Of a stretch of 64,000 nucleotides of DNA, positions 41,915 to 54,224 are shown in pieces; position 1 is the first letter of the stretch; each line of letters opens with the position of its first letter. The stretch is from Brachypterus glaber (lineage: Eukaryota; Arthropoda; Insecta; Coleoptera; Kateretidae): contig OY294046.1 of NCBI GenBank assembly GCA_958510825.1, positions 49,519,794-49,583,793 on the forward strand, read 5' to 3'. Below the pieces are notes generated by a model that searched no databases, had not been told where the DNA came from, and saw nothing but the letters and a program-made list of their open reading frames with translations. The translations under genes and the position numbers were made by a program.

Positions 41915-43150
41915 CAAGCCGTGAAGATATGTAATGCTACCCACGCATTCCATTATTTACTATTCACAGTAAATGGTATATTTCATTTTACTTAAAAAAC
42001 ATTTAAAAAAAAATAAAAAAAAACTTTAAAACATTTTTCAACAATTTTTTTATTTCCCTTAAAAAAATACATTTCAAAAAAAAAAAAAATAACCATTTTT
42101 TTTTTAATAAAGATCTAAGTATTTTGAAAAAGAAAATAAAATTCAAAAAAAAAATTAAGAAAAACGAAAAAAAATAATTTTTTTATACTTATTTTATTTT
42201 TTAAAAAAAATTTAACCTCCCATAACATTTTTCTTGTTGGGGGGGATTACTTTCAAAATTGGTAGAATTGATCTTTATGTAATTTAAAGTAATTATCCTA
42301 AAAAAATTTTAATCGGATTTTTTTTTCAGCTTTTTTCGATTTTTTTAAAAGTTTATCCCGCAATAACTTTTTTCAACAATTTTTTTATTTCCCTTAAGAA
42401 AATACTTAAAAAAAATATTTCAAAAAAAAAAATATCCATTTTTTTTAAATAAAGATCCATTTTGAAAAAGAAAATAAAATTCAAAAAAAAAATAAGAAAA
42501 ACTTTTCTTTTTGCAAAAAACGAAAAAAAAATGATTTTTTTATACTTATTTTATTTAAAAAAAAAGATTAACCCCCATAACATTTTTCTTGTTGGGGAAT
42601 TACTTTCAAAATTGGTAGAATTGATCTTAATGTAATTTAAAGTAATTTATCCTAAAAAAATTACGTTAATCGGATTTTTTTTTCAGCTTTTTTCGATTTT
42701 TTTAAAAGTTTATCCCGCAATACCTTTTTTGTTTTTGGTGGGATTACTTTTAAAATTGGTAGAATTGAACCTTATAATTAAAGTAATTTTTCCTAAAAAA
42801 GCTACGTTAATCGGAATTTGCCTTCAGCTTTTTTCAATTTTTTTTTAAGTTAATAACTTTTTGTTTTTGGGCGGATTACTTTTAAAAACAATAGGGATCT
42901 TCCCCTCGTAGAACTTGATTTTTCCTGAAAAATTCATACCGATCAGATTATTTGTTCTTGAGTATCCTGTTCCTAAAAATTGTGACATTGGACGGACGTA
43001 GACAGACGGACGGACATTTGAAAAAAAAGTTGCTATTTTTTTATGAAACAAATTTATATCCAAGATTTTTTTGTCTAGGACAATTTTTGAAATTTATTAA
43101 AAATTCGAAACTATATTATTCTAGCGCAGGCGCTGCGAATAATATAATAC
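41915..43150 (-). repeat. CCGT-bearing family, long inverted copy with internal duplication
   Basis: It begins AACAAGCCGTGAAGATATGT and ends with the complement of CGCAGCGCCTGCGCTAGAAT (about 43115-43135), so it lies opposite to 51449-52214. A segment of about 358 bp is duplicated in tandem: GTTTATCCCGCAA occurs at 42351 and 42709, each after TTTTTTCAGCTTTTTTCGAT. (GGAC)-type microsatellite at about 42990-43016. Frames at 42845 and 42952 are repeat translations. Confidence 0.75.
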
Positions 43151-43484
43151 CAAGAAATTTAATTACGTAGATATTTAACGTATGGCTCCATAGTCGGGTT
43201 TAAATTGATAAAACCGTATAAAATATTAGAGAATTTCATTATCCAAAGCTTTTCTAAGGCACTTATAAAAATTCAATCTAATTTATTATACTCGATTATA
43301 CTCATCACAGCACAGCTCTCGAAGTAGAAATATTATACGGTGGTTTGGACTTTTCAAATTTGCAAAATCATTAAAAATTATCCTAGGTTAGACATTTTTA
43401 TAAACACGTGTTTTTTATTATTTTCTAAATAACTTTAATTTTTATCCATCTGTTTCACATTTTGAAGTGTTACGCCCATGTTAA
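43151..43484. other. No recognised feature
   Basis: AT-rich spacer; nothing recognised. Confidence 0.35.
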
Positions 43485-43563
43485 TGGTATAGGAAAATAG
43501 CGTTACAGGGGGGGGGGTCCAAAATTATCAAAATTTGCGTTACGTAATACTTGAACGTTCCCT
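43485..43563 (+). mobile_element. Lone right end of the AGGGAACGTTC family
   Basis: A poly-G run, then GCGTTACGTAATACTTGAAC followed by GTTCCCT, identical in layout to the right end at 32024. No left end nearby. Confidence 0.65.
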
Positions 43564-44028
43564 TAGTTCTTACAGTGATTATCTGTCCCCGTAATCATTT
43601 CTTAAATATTACGTTATTCTGTATAATATTACGCGATGATTATCACTGCTTTGTACAGTGTACGCGTAGTTGTTTACCCCTCTACTCGGATACAATCGAA
43701 AAAAAATCTTTTTTTTTGGAAGAACGTCGCGTCATGCAATATGCTTTTATCCACTCTAAAGAGTAAAGAGTATACCCCAGAATGCGAAGCAGTACATATC
43801 TTCACGGCTTGTTTAAAGTAATTGTCTGCTATCTCTTTTCGCAGGGCAAGTTCAGCGTGCACTTTTATGACAGTCTTAGCCTTATCATGTTTTGATAAGA
43901 AGTTCATGGTAAAATCGGAAAGTAAACATTTTCTTCCACTAAACTGCCGTGTTACATTTATAATACGACGTTTATGACAATTTATTATAGAACGGAAAAG
44001 GGTAGAGCTCTAATTACCTCAGAAATTA
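43564..44028. other. Unassigned; CCGT-family terminus at about 43775-43816
   Basis: The complement of GCGAAGCAGTACATATCTTC, then CACGGCTTGTTT, is an isolated family terminus. The frames on both strands at 43551-43907 have no recognisable domain. Confidence 0.4.
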
Positions 44029-44590
44029 ACAAGCCGTGTAGATATGTAATGCTACGCATTCCATTGTATACTATTCACAGTAAACTGTATATTGCATTTT
44101 CCTATTTTCAAAAAAATAAAAAAAAATAAAAAAAAAAAAAATTAAAAAAAAATAAAAAAAAAATTCAGATTTTTTTTTTATTTTCTTTTCGTGAAAACGA
44201 AGAAAATTTGATGAAATTAAAAAAAAAATTCAAAATTTTTATTTTCTTTTTGCGAAAAACGATAAAATTTAGAAAAAAAAACTTTAAAAATTATAGTTTT
44301 TGTTTTATTTTTTTTTTAATTTACATAACTTTTTTTTGTTTTTGGGTGGATTACTTTCAAAAACCATAGGGATCTTCCCCTCGTAGAACTTGATTTTTTC
44401 TGAAAATTTCAAGCCGATCGGATTATTCGTTCCTGAGTTATCGTGTTCACAAAAATCGTGACATCGGACAGACAGACGGACGGACATTAAAAAAAAAAGT
44501 TGCCTATTTTTTCATGAAAAATTTATGTCGAAGAATTTTTTGTTCAGGACGACTTTTGAAAAATTTTGAATGTTTTACTGGTTTAGAGTA
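44029..44590 (-). repeat. CCGT-bearing family, inverted copy
   Basis: AACAAGCCGTGTAGATATGT at the left, poly-A tracts, then AACCATAGGGATCTTCCCCT, CGTTCCTGAGTTATCGTG and GGACAGACAGACGGACGGAC. The far terminus is not clear. The 60-codon minus frame at 44305 is translated repeat (its relative is at 42845). Confidence 0.7.
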
Positions 44591-44916
44591 ATGTGTTCAT
44601 ACATAGATAAGACAAAACAAAAGCCTCGACGTTGCGCGTAGAGAGCTTCTAATCTCGTGTGTAACATTAAAGTTATTCAGTCAAATATTTAAATGAATCC
44701 CGTTTGGGAACCTTGAGAGCGGTAGGGTTCCGACAGATCATGGAAATCAAAGAAAAGTCTGGGAATTAAAAATAGTTTTTTTGTAAATATTAAAAAAATC
44801 ATGCTATAAAGGGTTAATTTAACTAGTGGCCATGGTACTCTCATTTAATTTCGAGATACAGTAGGTTAGAAGCAAGGTATCGATAATTGGACAGGTATTA
44901 TAATATTTTTTTTTGT
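44591..44916. other. No recognised feature
   Basis: No repeat partner, motif or plausible ORF seen. Confidence 0.35.
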
Positions 44917-45587
44917 TTCTAAAAGCGACACTTCGCCCGCTAACTAAGACTTGTTATTTTTAAGCTTTTTAAAAGAAGATGCTTTACCTTTACTGTAATA
45001 TTTATAAAGAAATATGAGCTTTTGGTCCAGATAGTTATTACAAGCATTTCATACAAAATTAAAAAAAAAACTATAACATAACCTTAAAATATATGTTAAC
45101 TGATTAGTCACTAAAATAAATTAAAAACACGAAATTTCAATTGTAAAATCAATTTCAATATTTATAATATTCACAGAATGGTTTCAGAAGTATTATTACT
45201 TTTATAACAGACACATTTTAACAGAAATTAATCAAAACACTAAGCTATAGCTTTTTTAGTTTGAAAATGAAACCGCACGCAAAAGAAACGATTCAATTGT
45301 TTTTTTAGCGATTTGATTGGATAGCAATTTGTCATGGATAACTAGATTGTAATAAGACAGTAAAAATAAATATTTTTTTGCAATTTAAAATTAAGTGTAT
45401 TTTAATAATTTATTATAATTAGTAACAATCGAAAAAAAATATTGTATAATACACGGGCAAAAAGTTAAATTTCGATTTCGTAGGTTTATTACCCTCGGGC
45501 CGACCCCATCCGCCGGCCCTCGGCTTCTAAAAACCTACCTAATCGAAAAACTTAAATTTTCGCCGTTGTATGATAAATAACTATTTT
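44917..45587 (+). repeat. Dispersed repeat T, copy 2, with cassette (f)
   Basis: Same order as 25731-26486, missing about 80 bp near the left that copy 1 has. The terminal palindromic unit (about 45445-45575) has CCCTCGGGCCGACCCCATCC in place of the GGCCGGCC core of copy 1, so the symmetry is decaying. Confidence 0.75.
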
Positions 45588-46363
45588 ATATATATATATT
45601 TTTACCAAAAATGCATAAATATTGTCAAACAACTAACGTAGTTTAAAAAAATCATATTATTTTATATTACACTACATACTGAACTATAACAGTAATAATT
45701 TTGTCGTTTCCTGTTTTAGGTAAATTGTCAAATACGACCTATGTTATTGATAAAATATAAGTAGATATTTAAATAAATACTTATTCATAATAAATAAATA
45801 TTACTGTTTGCATTGCAACAAAAACAAAATAAAAAAAACCTCGAAAAACACATTTTAAATTACTTAAATTACTAATAGCTAAAAATTAAAATAGTACTTG
45901 AAACCTTAACATACCATTTAAAAAACACTATTTATTTTATTGCTTCTATTTAAAAAACAATTAAGAAAGAAAATTGTTAAATAACAAATAAATTTGGATT
46001 TTTTTAAAGCTTTTTTGAATTTTGTTACGTGATCTTTTTATAGGGAAAATGCATTATACAGATGTAAAGGTTAGCTTTTGATTTCTTTCTTAATTTTTTT
46101 TTGCATTTTTTCAAAAAATAAAAGTGAAAATATTCTATTTTATTTATATTTATACATAAAGTATAGAAAAAAGTATTGTTTTGTCGGCAGCAATATCTTT
46201 GTTTTTGGCAAGAGGAAAGAAAACAATAGCTTACATGATGGTAACGAATGTTCCTTTATATTCAAAATATTTCATGAATGATCCAACCCCGTGACGCTTA
46301 ATTTAGAAAATCGATGTTACGACCCTTTTGCACGATCTTTTCCGGGTGTGTCACCCCAACACA
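45588..46363. other. No recognised feature
   Basis: Very AT-rich. The 67-codon frame at 46078 is low complexity and unsupported. Confidence 0.4.
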
Positions 46364-48123
46364 CTGTGAGCTAGGGATGGAAAACTCGCACCCGGTTTTT
46401 CGATCACAACCGGTTATAAAGAAAAAAAACCGGGTTTTTTGTGACCGGTTACGAGTATTTAGAAAAACCGGTTAACCGGTTATTGTTTTATTTTAACCGG
46501 TTTTCTAATGAAAAACTTATATTTTCAAAAAAATATAGATTTAACATACCTATATTATCTTTCCTTTAGGAAGTTTGAACTCCAAACCACTGCCACTGTT
46601 TTTGGAATCTGATAGAATTCTATGATTTAGCAATTAAAACTACACAAAAGTCAACTCTGAGTTTTTCGCTCAGATTAGCCGTTTTCTTAAAAAAAAAAAA
46701 CAAAAAAAATTATGCTTTCCATTAATTACTTACTTAAAAAATGACTGTGTGCTACGAGATTGAAAAAAAAAACAGTCGCGTAGGTACTATATTTTTTTAA
46801 TTAAACCTTGGGCATTACCCCTGTGCACGCCACTGGTAAAATGCGAAAATAGTTTTTTTCTTAAACGACTTCTCTTTATGCATTAAAAATTGTCACCAAG
46901 TTCCTAATTTTTATCTTTTAGTTACTTACTAATTTTACTAATTTTTAGTTATTTAATAATTTTACTAATTTTTATCTTTTAGTTATTAAAAAAAAAAACA
47001 TTTAAAAAACTATATATACTAAAAAACAAAGCCTTTATTTTATAATTTTCTCTTTTATTATTTATTTAGAAGTATACTGCAGTCATAGACCTATAATAAA
47101 ATATTACGTACAGTTGATTTCAACAAAACTGGAAAAGTGGGGTTAAGTAAAATTTCATGTTTTCCATTAAATTTAGTTGTGTGAATGTGGATTATTTAAA
47201 TGGGGTTATGCCTGTTTGAAAAATAAGGTTAGTTTAACCATGTCAAAAATCATATGTTATTCCGTGTTATTCTATGCATTTGTGTTTAGTAAATACTATT
47301 TGGATTTTGAAGCGTATCTCTATTGTTAATTACTGTATTTCTGCTCTAAAATATCCCTATTCTAAAATGTCTATTATTAAATCCCCTTATCAATATATTT
47401 TGTATCTAATAAACTTGTTTTAAATACCTTTATTTTTAAAAAACACTACTAGTATATTGTCTCCTACAACTAGGTATTCCTCATAGTTCCTTAATTTAAA
47501 AATTATAATTATGGGTTTTACACCAGTATTCTTCGAGTATTCTTGTTTTTCTGCTTTATCTCTCGCAATTTTAAAAAAATACACCAACATTTTTTGACTT
47601 TGAAATGATGTGGCAATAACAATATTGACACTAAATTTATTAAGTAAAGAAATATTTGTCAAATGAAAGATAGTTCACAATGTAATTTTTTTTTATAAAT
47701 TTTTCCAGTTTTGTTGAAATGAACTGTAACCTTTTTGTCTTAAAATTGAGTAACACCCTGAAGTTTGACCACATATTCAACAACACCTTGTATATAAATA
47801 TATTTCATCGCCAAAATAACTTTTTAGATTTTCCCTATATAGACAATTAATTGCACACAATTGTGTGCGATAAATTAGATTTTCCTTATTGTTTGCAATA
47901 AATTTTTTAAATATGTATACATATTTTTTATTTATAAATGTTACCTTATTAAAATAATATATAATCAAAAATATGCTAAATTTACAACAAAAAAAACGGT
48001 TAAAACCGGTTAAAAGCCGGTTATTGCTTCCGAGTTTTAACCGAAAACCGGTCTGATGTAATTTTCGCAACCGGTTAACCGAAAACCGGTTATTTGCTTT
48101 GGTTTTCCATCACTACTGTGAGC
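46364..48123. mobile_element. Complete non-autonomous hAT-type element with target-site duplication
   Basis: The element is 46372-48115 (1,744 bp). Its ends TAGGGATGGAAAAC and TAGTGATGGAAAAC (complement of the right end) differ at one of 14 positions. It is flanked by a perfect 8 bp duplication, CTGTGAGC (46364-46371 and 48116-48123), the size typical of hAT elements. The TIR also fits the hAT form TAGNGATGG. Subterminal zones at both ends carry many CCGGTT motifs in direct and inverted orientation, a layout compatible with transposase-binding repeats. The AT-rich interior has no DDE, zinc-finger or dimerisation-domain coding sequence; frames at 47420-47662 and 47777-48070 match nothing I know. 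It must depend on a transposase from elsewhere. Confidence 0.88.
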
Positions 48124-48301
48124 CAGGAGACCCGTCTACGTGTCCAAAGTGTTCTTTACTTAATTGTAAAGGTCATTTTATTACCATGTGGTATTGTGCC
48201 TCACTTGTACGCATCTTGCCTTACGTTGAGTTAAGAGGTCGCTAACGCATCCATAAAAATTGGGGTATGTATACGGCATTTTTTGAATAGCAAAAACTTG
48301 T

Positions 48302-48477
48302 TAGAAATCTTTAGGAAGTCCCTATAAATCTTTGGGAAGTCTCAGGAAGTCCCAGGAAGTCTCAATAAATCTCAGGAAGCTTTAAGAAGTCTTAGGAAAT
48401 CTTTGAGAAGTCCGGGAAGTCTTTGAAAATTATAGGAAGGCTTAGGAAATCTTTAGAAATATTGCGAAAGACTTCCG
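48302..48477 (+). repeat. Degenerate short-period repeat (AGGAAGTCT type)
   Basis: About 15 variants of AGGAAGTCTY / AGGAAATCTT with period about 10-12 bp. Confidence 0.85.
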
Positions 48478-49069
48478 ATTTTGGAGACGACGCACCCAAA
48501 ACCTATTGCGGGACACCTCGTTAAATACGCAATTTCTGCAAAATTAATATTTTCACTTTGAATTAAAGCAGAATTTATAATATGCTTGAAATATTTAAGT
48601 GTTAAGATTTCATTTTAATTAAATTTTAAGTACCTGCTGAATTTTCAAAGCCATTTTTATAAATCGAAGTTTCTTTGACTTATAATTGGACGAGAAAATA
48701 TCACCTTATTAACACGTCGTTGTATAACAAGTTGAGGAATAGAATATTCAGAATAGTATATTCTGTATACAGAATATACTATTAAATGTAATAATTACAG
48801 AATATACTATTACATGTCATAAGTTTGGAATAATGCATATTCTTCAAGAGTATTCCACGAGTGTAACATATGTATTCCAAACGTGTTTCAGACTATATAT
48901 TTTTTCGACCACAACATTTCTTAATATTTTTATTCTATTCCATCACAAGAGCGAGAATATAACATTCTCGCACAATATAGCAGAATCTAGTTATTCTGTC
49001 ATTGAAAATTATTTAAGAATGAAGCTATTCTAAAGTAGTCGTGTAAAATACTATACTCTATAACTAGTA
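48478..49069. other. Mostly unassigned; 32 bp perfect palindrome at 48752-48783
   Basis: AATAGTATATTCTGTA followed by its exact complement. AGAATATACTATTA recurs at about 48791-48812, giving a second partial arm. Other AT-rich inverted TTCTCGC/GCGAGAA pairs near 48950-48970. No gene. Confidence 0.6.
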
Positions 49070-49114
49070 TGGGAACGTTCAAGTATTACGTAACGCAAAT
49101 TTTGATCAGTTTGG
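49070..49114 (+). mobile_element. Lone left end of the AGGGAACGTTC family
   Basis: GGGAACGTTCAAGTATTACG, then TAACGCAAATTTTGATCA, matches the left end at 31534. It directly abuts the next fold-back; the right end is not found. Confidence 0.6.
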
Positions 49115-49523
49115 ACAGTCCCGGGAAACCGTCATCCTCGCCTAACGACTCGTATAACAAACTTTCCGCTAAATACACAGCCACACAAAAAAGGTCCGAA
49201 ATTTTTTCGGAGACCATTGTATTCCTATGTATTTTGGGGCGCTGAATCCGAATTTGAGGTCAAAATAGCACCTCATTTGATTAGTTTTCGAGATAACCTC
49301 AAAAAACGTTATTTTAGAGTATATGAAAGGACCTTTTTTCGAGGTTATCTCCAAAACTAATCGGATAAGGTGCTATTTTGACCTCAAATTCGGATTCAGC
49401 GCCTCAAAAACATAGGAATATGTTCTCCGAAAAAATTTCGGACTTTTTTTTATGTGGCTGTGTATTTAGCGGAAAGTTTGGCATACAAGTCGTTCGGCGA
49501 GGATGACGGTTTCGCGAGACTGT
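49115..49523. mobile_element. Two-layer fold-back: family G core inside other arms
   Basis: The outer arms (about 49115-49187 and 49447-49523) share AAACCGTCATCCTCGCC, AACAAACTTTCCGCTAAATA and CACAGCCACA with their complements. The inner hairpin (about 49188-49446) is family G (AGACCATTGTATTCCTATGT, GCTGAATCCGAATTTGAGGT). The outer layer is absent from copies at 2741 and 3036. Frames at 49169-49694 are arm translations. Confidence 0.8.
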
Positions 49524-50705
49524 ACGTTTCCTTCGCCTGCAAATATGAGACATTGGATGGTTTTAAACTGCGAAGTAGGCCGAAGAAAATGTTTCTTGTC
49601 ACTAGACATTGTAAATGTAGCAAAACACATTTTTAGAGCCGTAGCGAAGGTAATAATTTTTATCCAACACATCAATATAAAGACATCAATATAAAGACTT
49701 TTTTTACTGTCGTTAATTTACCTAAGGAAATTGACATTTTATTCATTGTTTATAAATTGTCTCACGTCTCCCCTAGCAACGTGAGGTAATATTTTTACCC
49801 GACTCTTTTAAAAAAGGCAGCTTTTTCACAAAATACTTACATTTTAGGGATGGGGGTGTGTGCATTTAAGTTAAGTTAAAGTCCAAACGGCTAAAATAAA
49901 CATTAATAATGTTGAAAATTTTAAAGCCATAAACTTGCAATCATAACCTCAAAATTGAAATTTCTTTAATTATAATTTTTTTAATTATCAAATATTTTAT
50001 TCGTTCGTATTTTTCTTTTGATTTGGGTCTTTAAAGTCCTATTTTAATTTGTAAACCACGCCACGCGGTAAAATAAATCTTGATTTTAAACTGTCAAACT
50101 TGCAATTGTTTTTTTTTTCTACCGTAGCCGCCTTCTGTTTCAGCAGCCATTGTGTGTACATAAAAAAGCATTATTAAAGATCGCATTTTCTTATGATGGT
50201 ATGTATTGGATAAAATTTTGTATTCCACACCTGGGTAATTAGATATTGTGCACTCAAGAATATTGTCTTATCTTACTTTACCCACTAGTACCATAAATAA
50301 CCATTGCCCATTTTTTGATAGACATTCTGCGAAACTATATTAGTGAAACTACGCACTATTGCCTTGTTTTTTTTAATTAAAACTGTTTTTAAAATTGAAC
50401 TGTTTAGCGTGTCGGGTAAAGAGTTTGTTGATGTTTTTTGTGAGAATATGTTATTAAATTTTCGCCTGAATTTAAAACACAAAAGTTTCAAAAATATTAT
50501 TACGCCCTCAATGCGATGGCTAGACCGCAAAACTTAACGTACAAAAGAATATTTACGTGATAAAAAGTTTTTGTAAAAGAAATATTTAATTTCAAAGAAC
50601 TAAATCGCATTTGCACATTTATTACTACTACTGTATAAAAGTTTTCAATAAAAGGGCATTCTAAACAACTTTTAATAATGTCTTCAAATTTTTAGGAAAA
50701 AATAA
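49524..50705. other. No recognised feature
   Basis: AT-rich. Overlapping frames at 50285-50530 (minus) and 50343-50537 (plus) have no motif I recognise, and neither is preferred. Confidence 0.35.
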
Positions 50706-51251
50706 TACTCCGTCTAGTTATGCAAGATAGTAAGGGACGCGGCCCGTTTTACACCACAGAGCGCATAAATAGCATAATTATGCATAAATCGTAGTGTATC
50801 AAAAATTTAACAGATGTCGGTACTGTTTTCCTGGAAAGAGCCTATCCAAAGAATCGCATAACAAGCATAGTACATAAGAATGCAATGCCAGGATTGGCTT
50901 GATGTGTCGTCATGTAATGGTTGTAATGGTAACCTAAAAATTTGACGTTTTCCTTGTGTTCAATATAATTTACGTTTGTAAAATATGTAGAATATGCTAA
51001 TTTAGTGTGGTATGAAGAATAAACACAAATACAAAAAAGTACCTTTTTCAATACCATACAAAATAACATTAAGTATAACCATTTTTTTGTAACTTTCTCT
51101 TCTTTTATTAGCTTTAACGACCGTCAATCATTGTCATACACAAAAAATGTCACAATATTTTATATGTTAAAAGGTACGCGTTTTTAACCAATGATGTAGC
51201 TTAAAAATCGCGGGAGTTTTAGACTACTATCTTGCATAATTGGACGGACTA
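50706..51251. mobile_element. Terminal-inverted-repeat element, 546 bp
   Basis: TACTCCGTCTAGTTATGCAA, then GATAGTA, pairs with the complement ending at 51251 (TACTATCTTGCATAATTGGA, then CGGACTA), about 27 bp with 2-3 mismatches. The AATGCAATGCCAGGATTGGC segment at about 50879 resembles the 5137-5257 hairpin. The 75-codon minus frame at 50842 is unsupported. Confidence 0.75.
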
Positions 51252-51448
51252 TAGTAAGGACATGAAGCGTATTAAAATCGAAAAGAGTTCCCAAATTAAG
51301 GAAGGACGATGCTAAACATTTAAATTACAAACAATTAAATTATTAATCGTACCAAATTTGAGAAAAATCCCCTATAAAACAAAAAAGTTTTAGTAGATCA
51401 AATTTAAAAAAAAAGTAATAAAAGAAAACGTGCTATCAACATTATTAT
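51252..51448. other. No recognised feature
   Basis: A short spacer; nothing recognised. Confidence 0.35.
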
Positions 51449-52214
51449 TATACTATTCACAGCGCCTGCGCTAAAATATGGTAGTTTCCAATTTTCAAAA
51501 AATTCCAAAAATCGTCCTAAACAAAAAATTCTTGGATACACTGATAAAACTGTTTATTTGCGTCAACTAAATATTTGGTTGGATATGGCCATTTAAATAT
51601 TTGGTTGGGACAAATAAACTTTATATGAGTCAAATAAATTTTATTTCTGCCAAATAAATTATTTTGTTCCCATTAATAAATCATTTTGCAATTAAAATAT
51701 TTGTTTACATGAACTAAATATTTATTTGACTCAAATAAAATTTATTTGTCCGTCCGATGTCACGATTTTTGTGAACTCAAGAACGAATAGTCCGACGACT
51801 TGAAATTTTCAGGAATGAGGGGATGATCCCTATTGTTTAAAAGTAACCCCCGAAGACAAAAAAGTTATGGGGGTTAAATTCCAATTAACGTAACTTTTTC
51901 AGGAAAAAATACTTTAATAAGGATCAGTTCTACCAATTTTAAAAGTGATCCAAAAAAAAAAGTTATGGGGTGGTTAAACTAAAAAGGTATTTTTTTTAAT
52001 TTTTTTAAAAAGTTTTTGGGAAAATGCAATATTACTTTATCAAAAGTCAATTTTACCAAATTAAAAAAAATCGATTTCAAAAAAAGTGACTTAAAAATTA
52101 AAAACATCCCAATACAATTTAATTAAATTAAAACTTCTCCAGGAATAAAATAGCAGGCGACTGCGATGAGTATACCATAGAGTGCGAAGCATTTTATATC
52201 TTGACGGCTTTTTT
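51449..52214 (+). repeat. CCGT-bearing family, complete-looking copy with inserted AAATAAATT tract
   Basis: TTATACTATTCACAGCGCCT at the left and the complement of CAAGATATAAAATGCTTCGC near the right match the family termini. Between about 51545 and 51752, tandem variants of CAAATAAATTTTATTTG-like sequence replace the usual microsatellite position; only TTTGTCCGTCCG remains of the CCGT run. Confidence 0.7.
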
Positions 52215-53194
52215 TTACTCTTCTAGCTCACCATATTTTGAATTATTAGCTGCTTATCGAAAGGAGTGAAATTTTTTGTAAACACATATTTGGACGATGT
52301 ATTAAAATTAATGGAGAGCCCCTAGCACAAGCCAAAAGCTTATTTGGGGCTCTCCATGACTCTGTAATATAATCCTAAATAAATAATAAATACTAAATAC
52401 TAATAAATAAATAATTATCGCTAAATTGCATTATATAACAAACTATTTACATAATAGTAAAACACTGTTATTATGGTACGTACAAACAAAAACGTTTTAT
52501 AGTTGTAGTGTTTATAAAAAATATTTACTTTTAGTCATAGTCATGTGACTTAATGGGTTTACTCTAAAATATTTTCGAGTTGTGTTGACAAAGATATGTT
52601 TAATATATTGATAGCCAAGGACGTTTGCTTTCCCGTTTAAAGTTTGGCCTGTCCCTAGTCAATTCTCTCATTTCTCTACATTCTGTACTATTCGTGAGCA
52701 GTATTCTGTTGTAGGACTGTCCATATTTTTTCTAACTCGCTCCCCAGAATATATTTAAAGCGCCATTCACAGGTTTGCATAACCAAACATAATGACATAA
52801 TTTACATAAGACATAAGACTATCCACTCGCTATTATAATACACAAGCGCATAAGATTGGTTGGTAACAATAAAAGAAGAAGATGAGGACGAACAGATGCT
52901 AATTATGTCATCATGTATTATGCGTTATGCAAGCCCGTGGATAGCACTTAAGTAAGCTTTCATATTGGTATATCACCCACCATTAAATAGTGACTATGTA
53001 TATCCTTCTCCTAACTGTCCCTTTCCCATAAGATACTCTTTTTACAAATTTTCTTGAACGTACTCTCGTTTGTAACATGTTATGTTATTCTTAATTTGAC
53101 CATTTTATTGGTAACATTTTCCTATATCAACACATTTCAAAGGACTCTATTTTTTTCTATCTGCCATTCCTGAGGGGTTAATTTATTACGATTG
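52215..53194. other. Two hairpins, otherwise unassigned
   Basis: ATGGAGAGCCCC (52311) pairs with GGGGCTCTCCAT (to 52358), a perfect 12 bp stem. At 52768-52940, CACAGGTTTGCATAACC pairs with GTTATGCAAGCCCGTGG, and ATGACATAATT with AATTATGTCAT, a MITE-like unit related to 5137-5257. The rest is ordinary AT-rich DNA. Confidence 0.65.
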
Positions 53195-53845
53195 CCAATA
53201 ATTGATTATGGTTGTCGATGACTGTCAAAGACTGCCAAAGACTGTCAGGGATTCTTTATGATTGTCATAATTATTCACGATTTTCAATCATTGTTTATGA
53301 TTGTCGATAATTGTTAAGGATTGTTTATGATTGTCGATACCAAAGATTGCTGATGATTTAAAAAAAAATTGTTAAATAACTGTAAGGATTGTCTATAATT
53401 GTTAATGATTATTGATTCTGTAATGATAGTTGGTTATTTTTAATGATTGTAAATGTGATAAATGATTGTAGATGATTTTAAATGATTGTCAAGGATTCTT
53501 TATAATTGTCATAATTGTTCACGATTGTCAGTGATTGTTTATAATTGCCGATGATATCAAATATTGTGAAGCATTGTATATGATTGTCAAAACCCCAGAT
53601 TGTTGATGATTGTGGAAGATTGTTAATTAATTATAAGAATTGTGCCAGATTTGTTTATATTGTTTATGATTGTATATGATTGTTAATAGCTATAACTATA
53701 GTTAATGATTGTAATGATTGTTGGTGATTGTTAATGATTTTTATGATTTTCGATGATTGTTTATAATTGTCAATGATTGTTTATGATTTGCGATGATTGT
53801 CAGATAATCGCAATGTCAGTGTCAAAAAATGTGCAATGATTGTTC
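53195..53845 (+). repeat. Degenerate short-period repeat (TGATTGTCGATGATTGT type)
   Basis: About 650 bp built of variants of ATTGT(C/T)(A/G)ATG with period about 8-17 bp. No unit is exact for long, suggesting an old microsatellite-like expansion. Confidence 0.85.
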
Positions 53846-54224
53846 GATAAATTAACCCCTCGGCCACCTCTATGTTTGTTATACTAGTAGGTACTAGTAG
53901 TGACAATTTCTTCGCCGTCAATACGTTTTATTGTAAACTCGCACTTGTCCGAGGCGGGTTTAATCAAAATCGCTCGCTAAATGCCGATCCTTAGTAAGAA
54001 TTGCTAAATTTTTGGTAATGATTATTACAACATTTTTCTCCGTGTGTATTGTTAATTTTTTCCGTGCATAGTGACAGTATTATTTTAATACGCTTCTTTG
54101 AAAATGCTATTTTTTTACCCGACTGACAGTCTATGTATGTATGTACCACTCTACAGCCTAAACGCCTGTACCAAATTTTAATCGATTCGTTTTCATGCCG
54201 CGGTTGACATAGGCTATATAAAAG

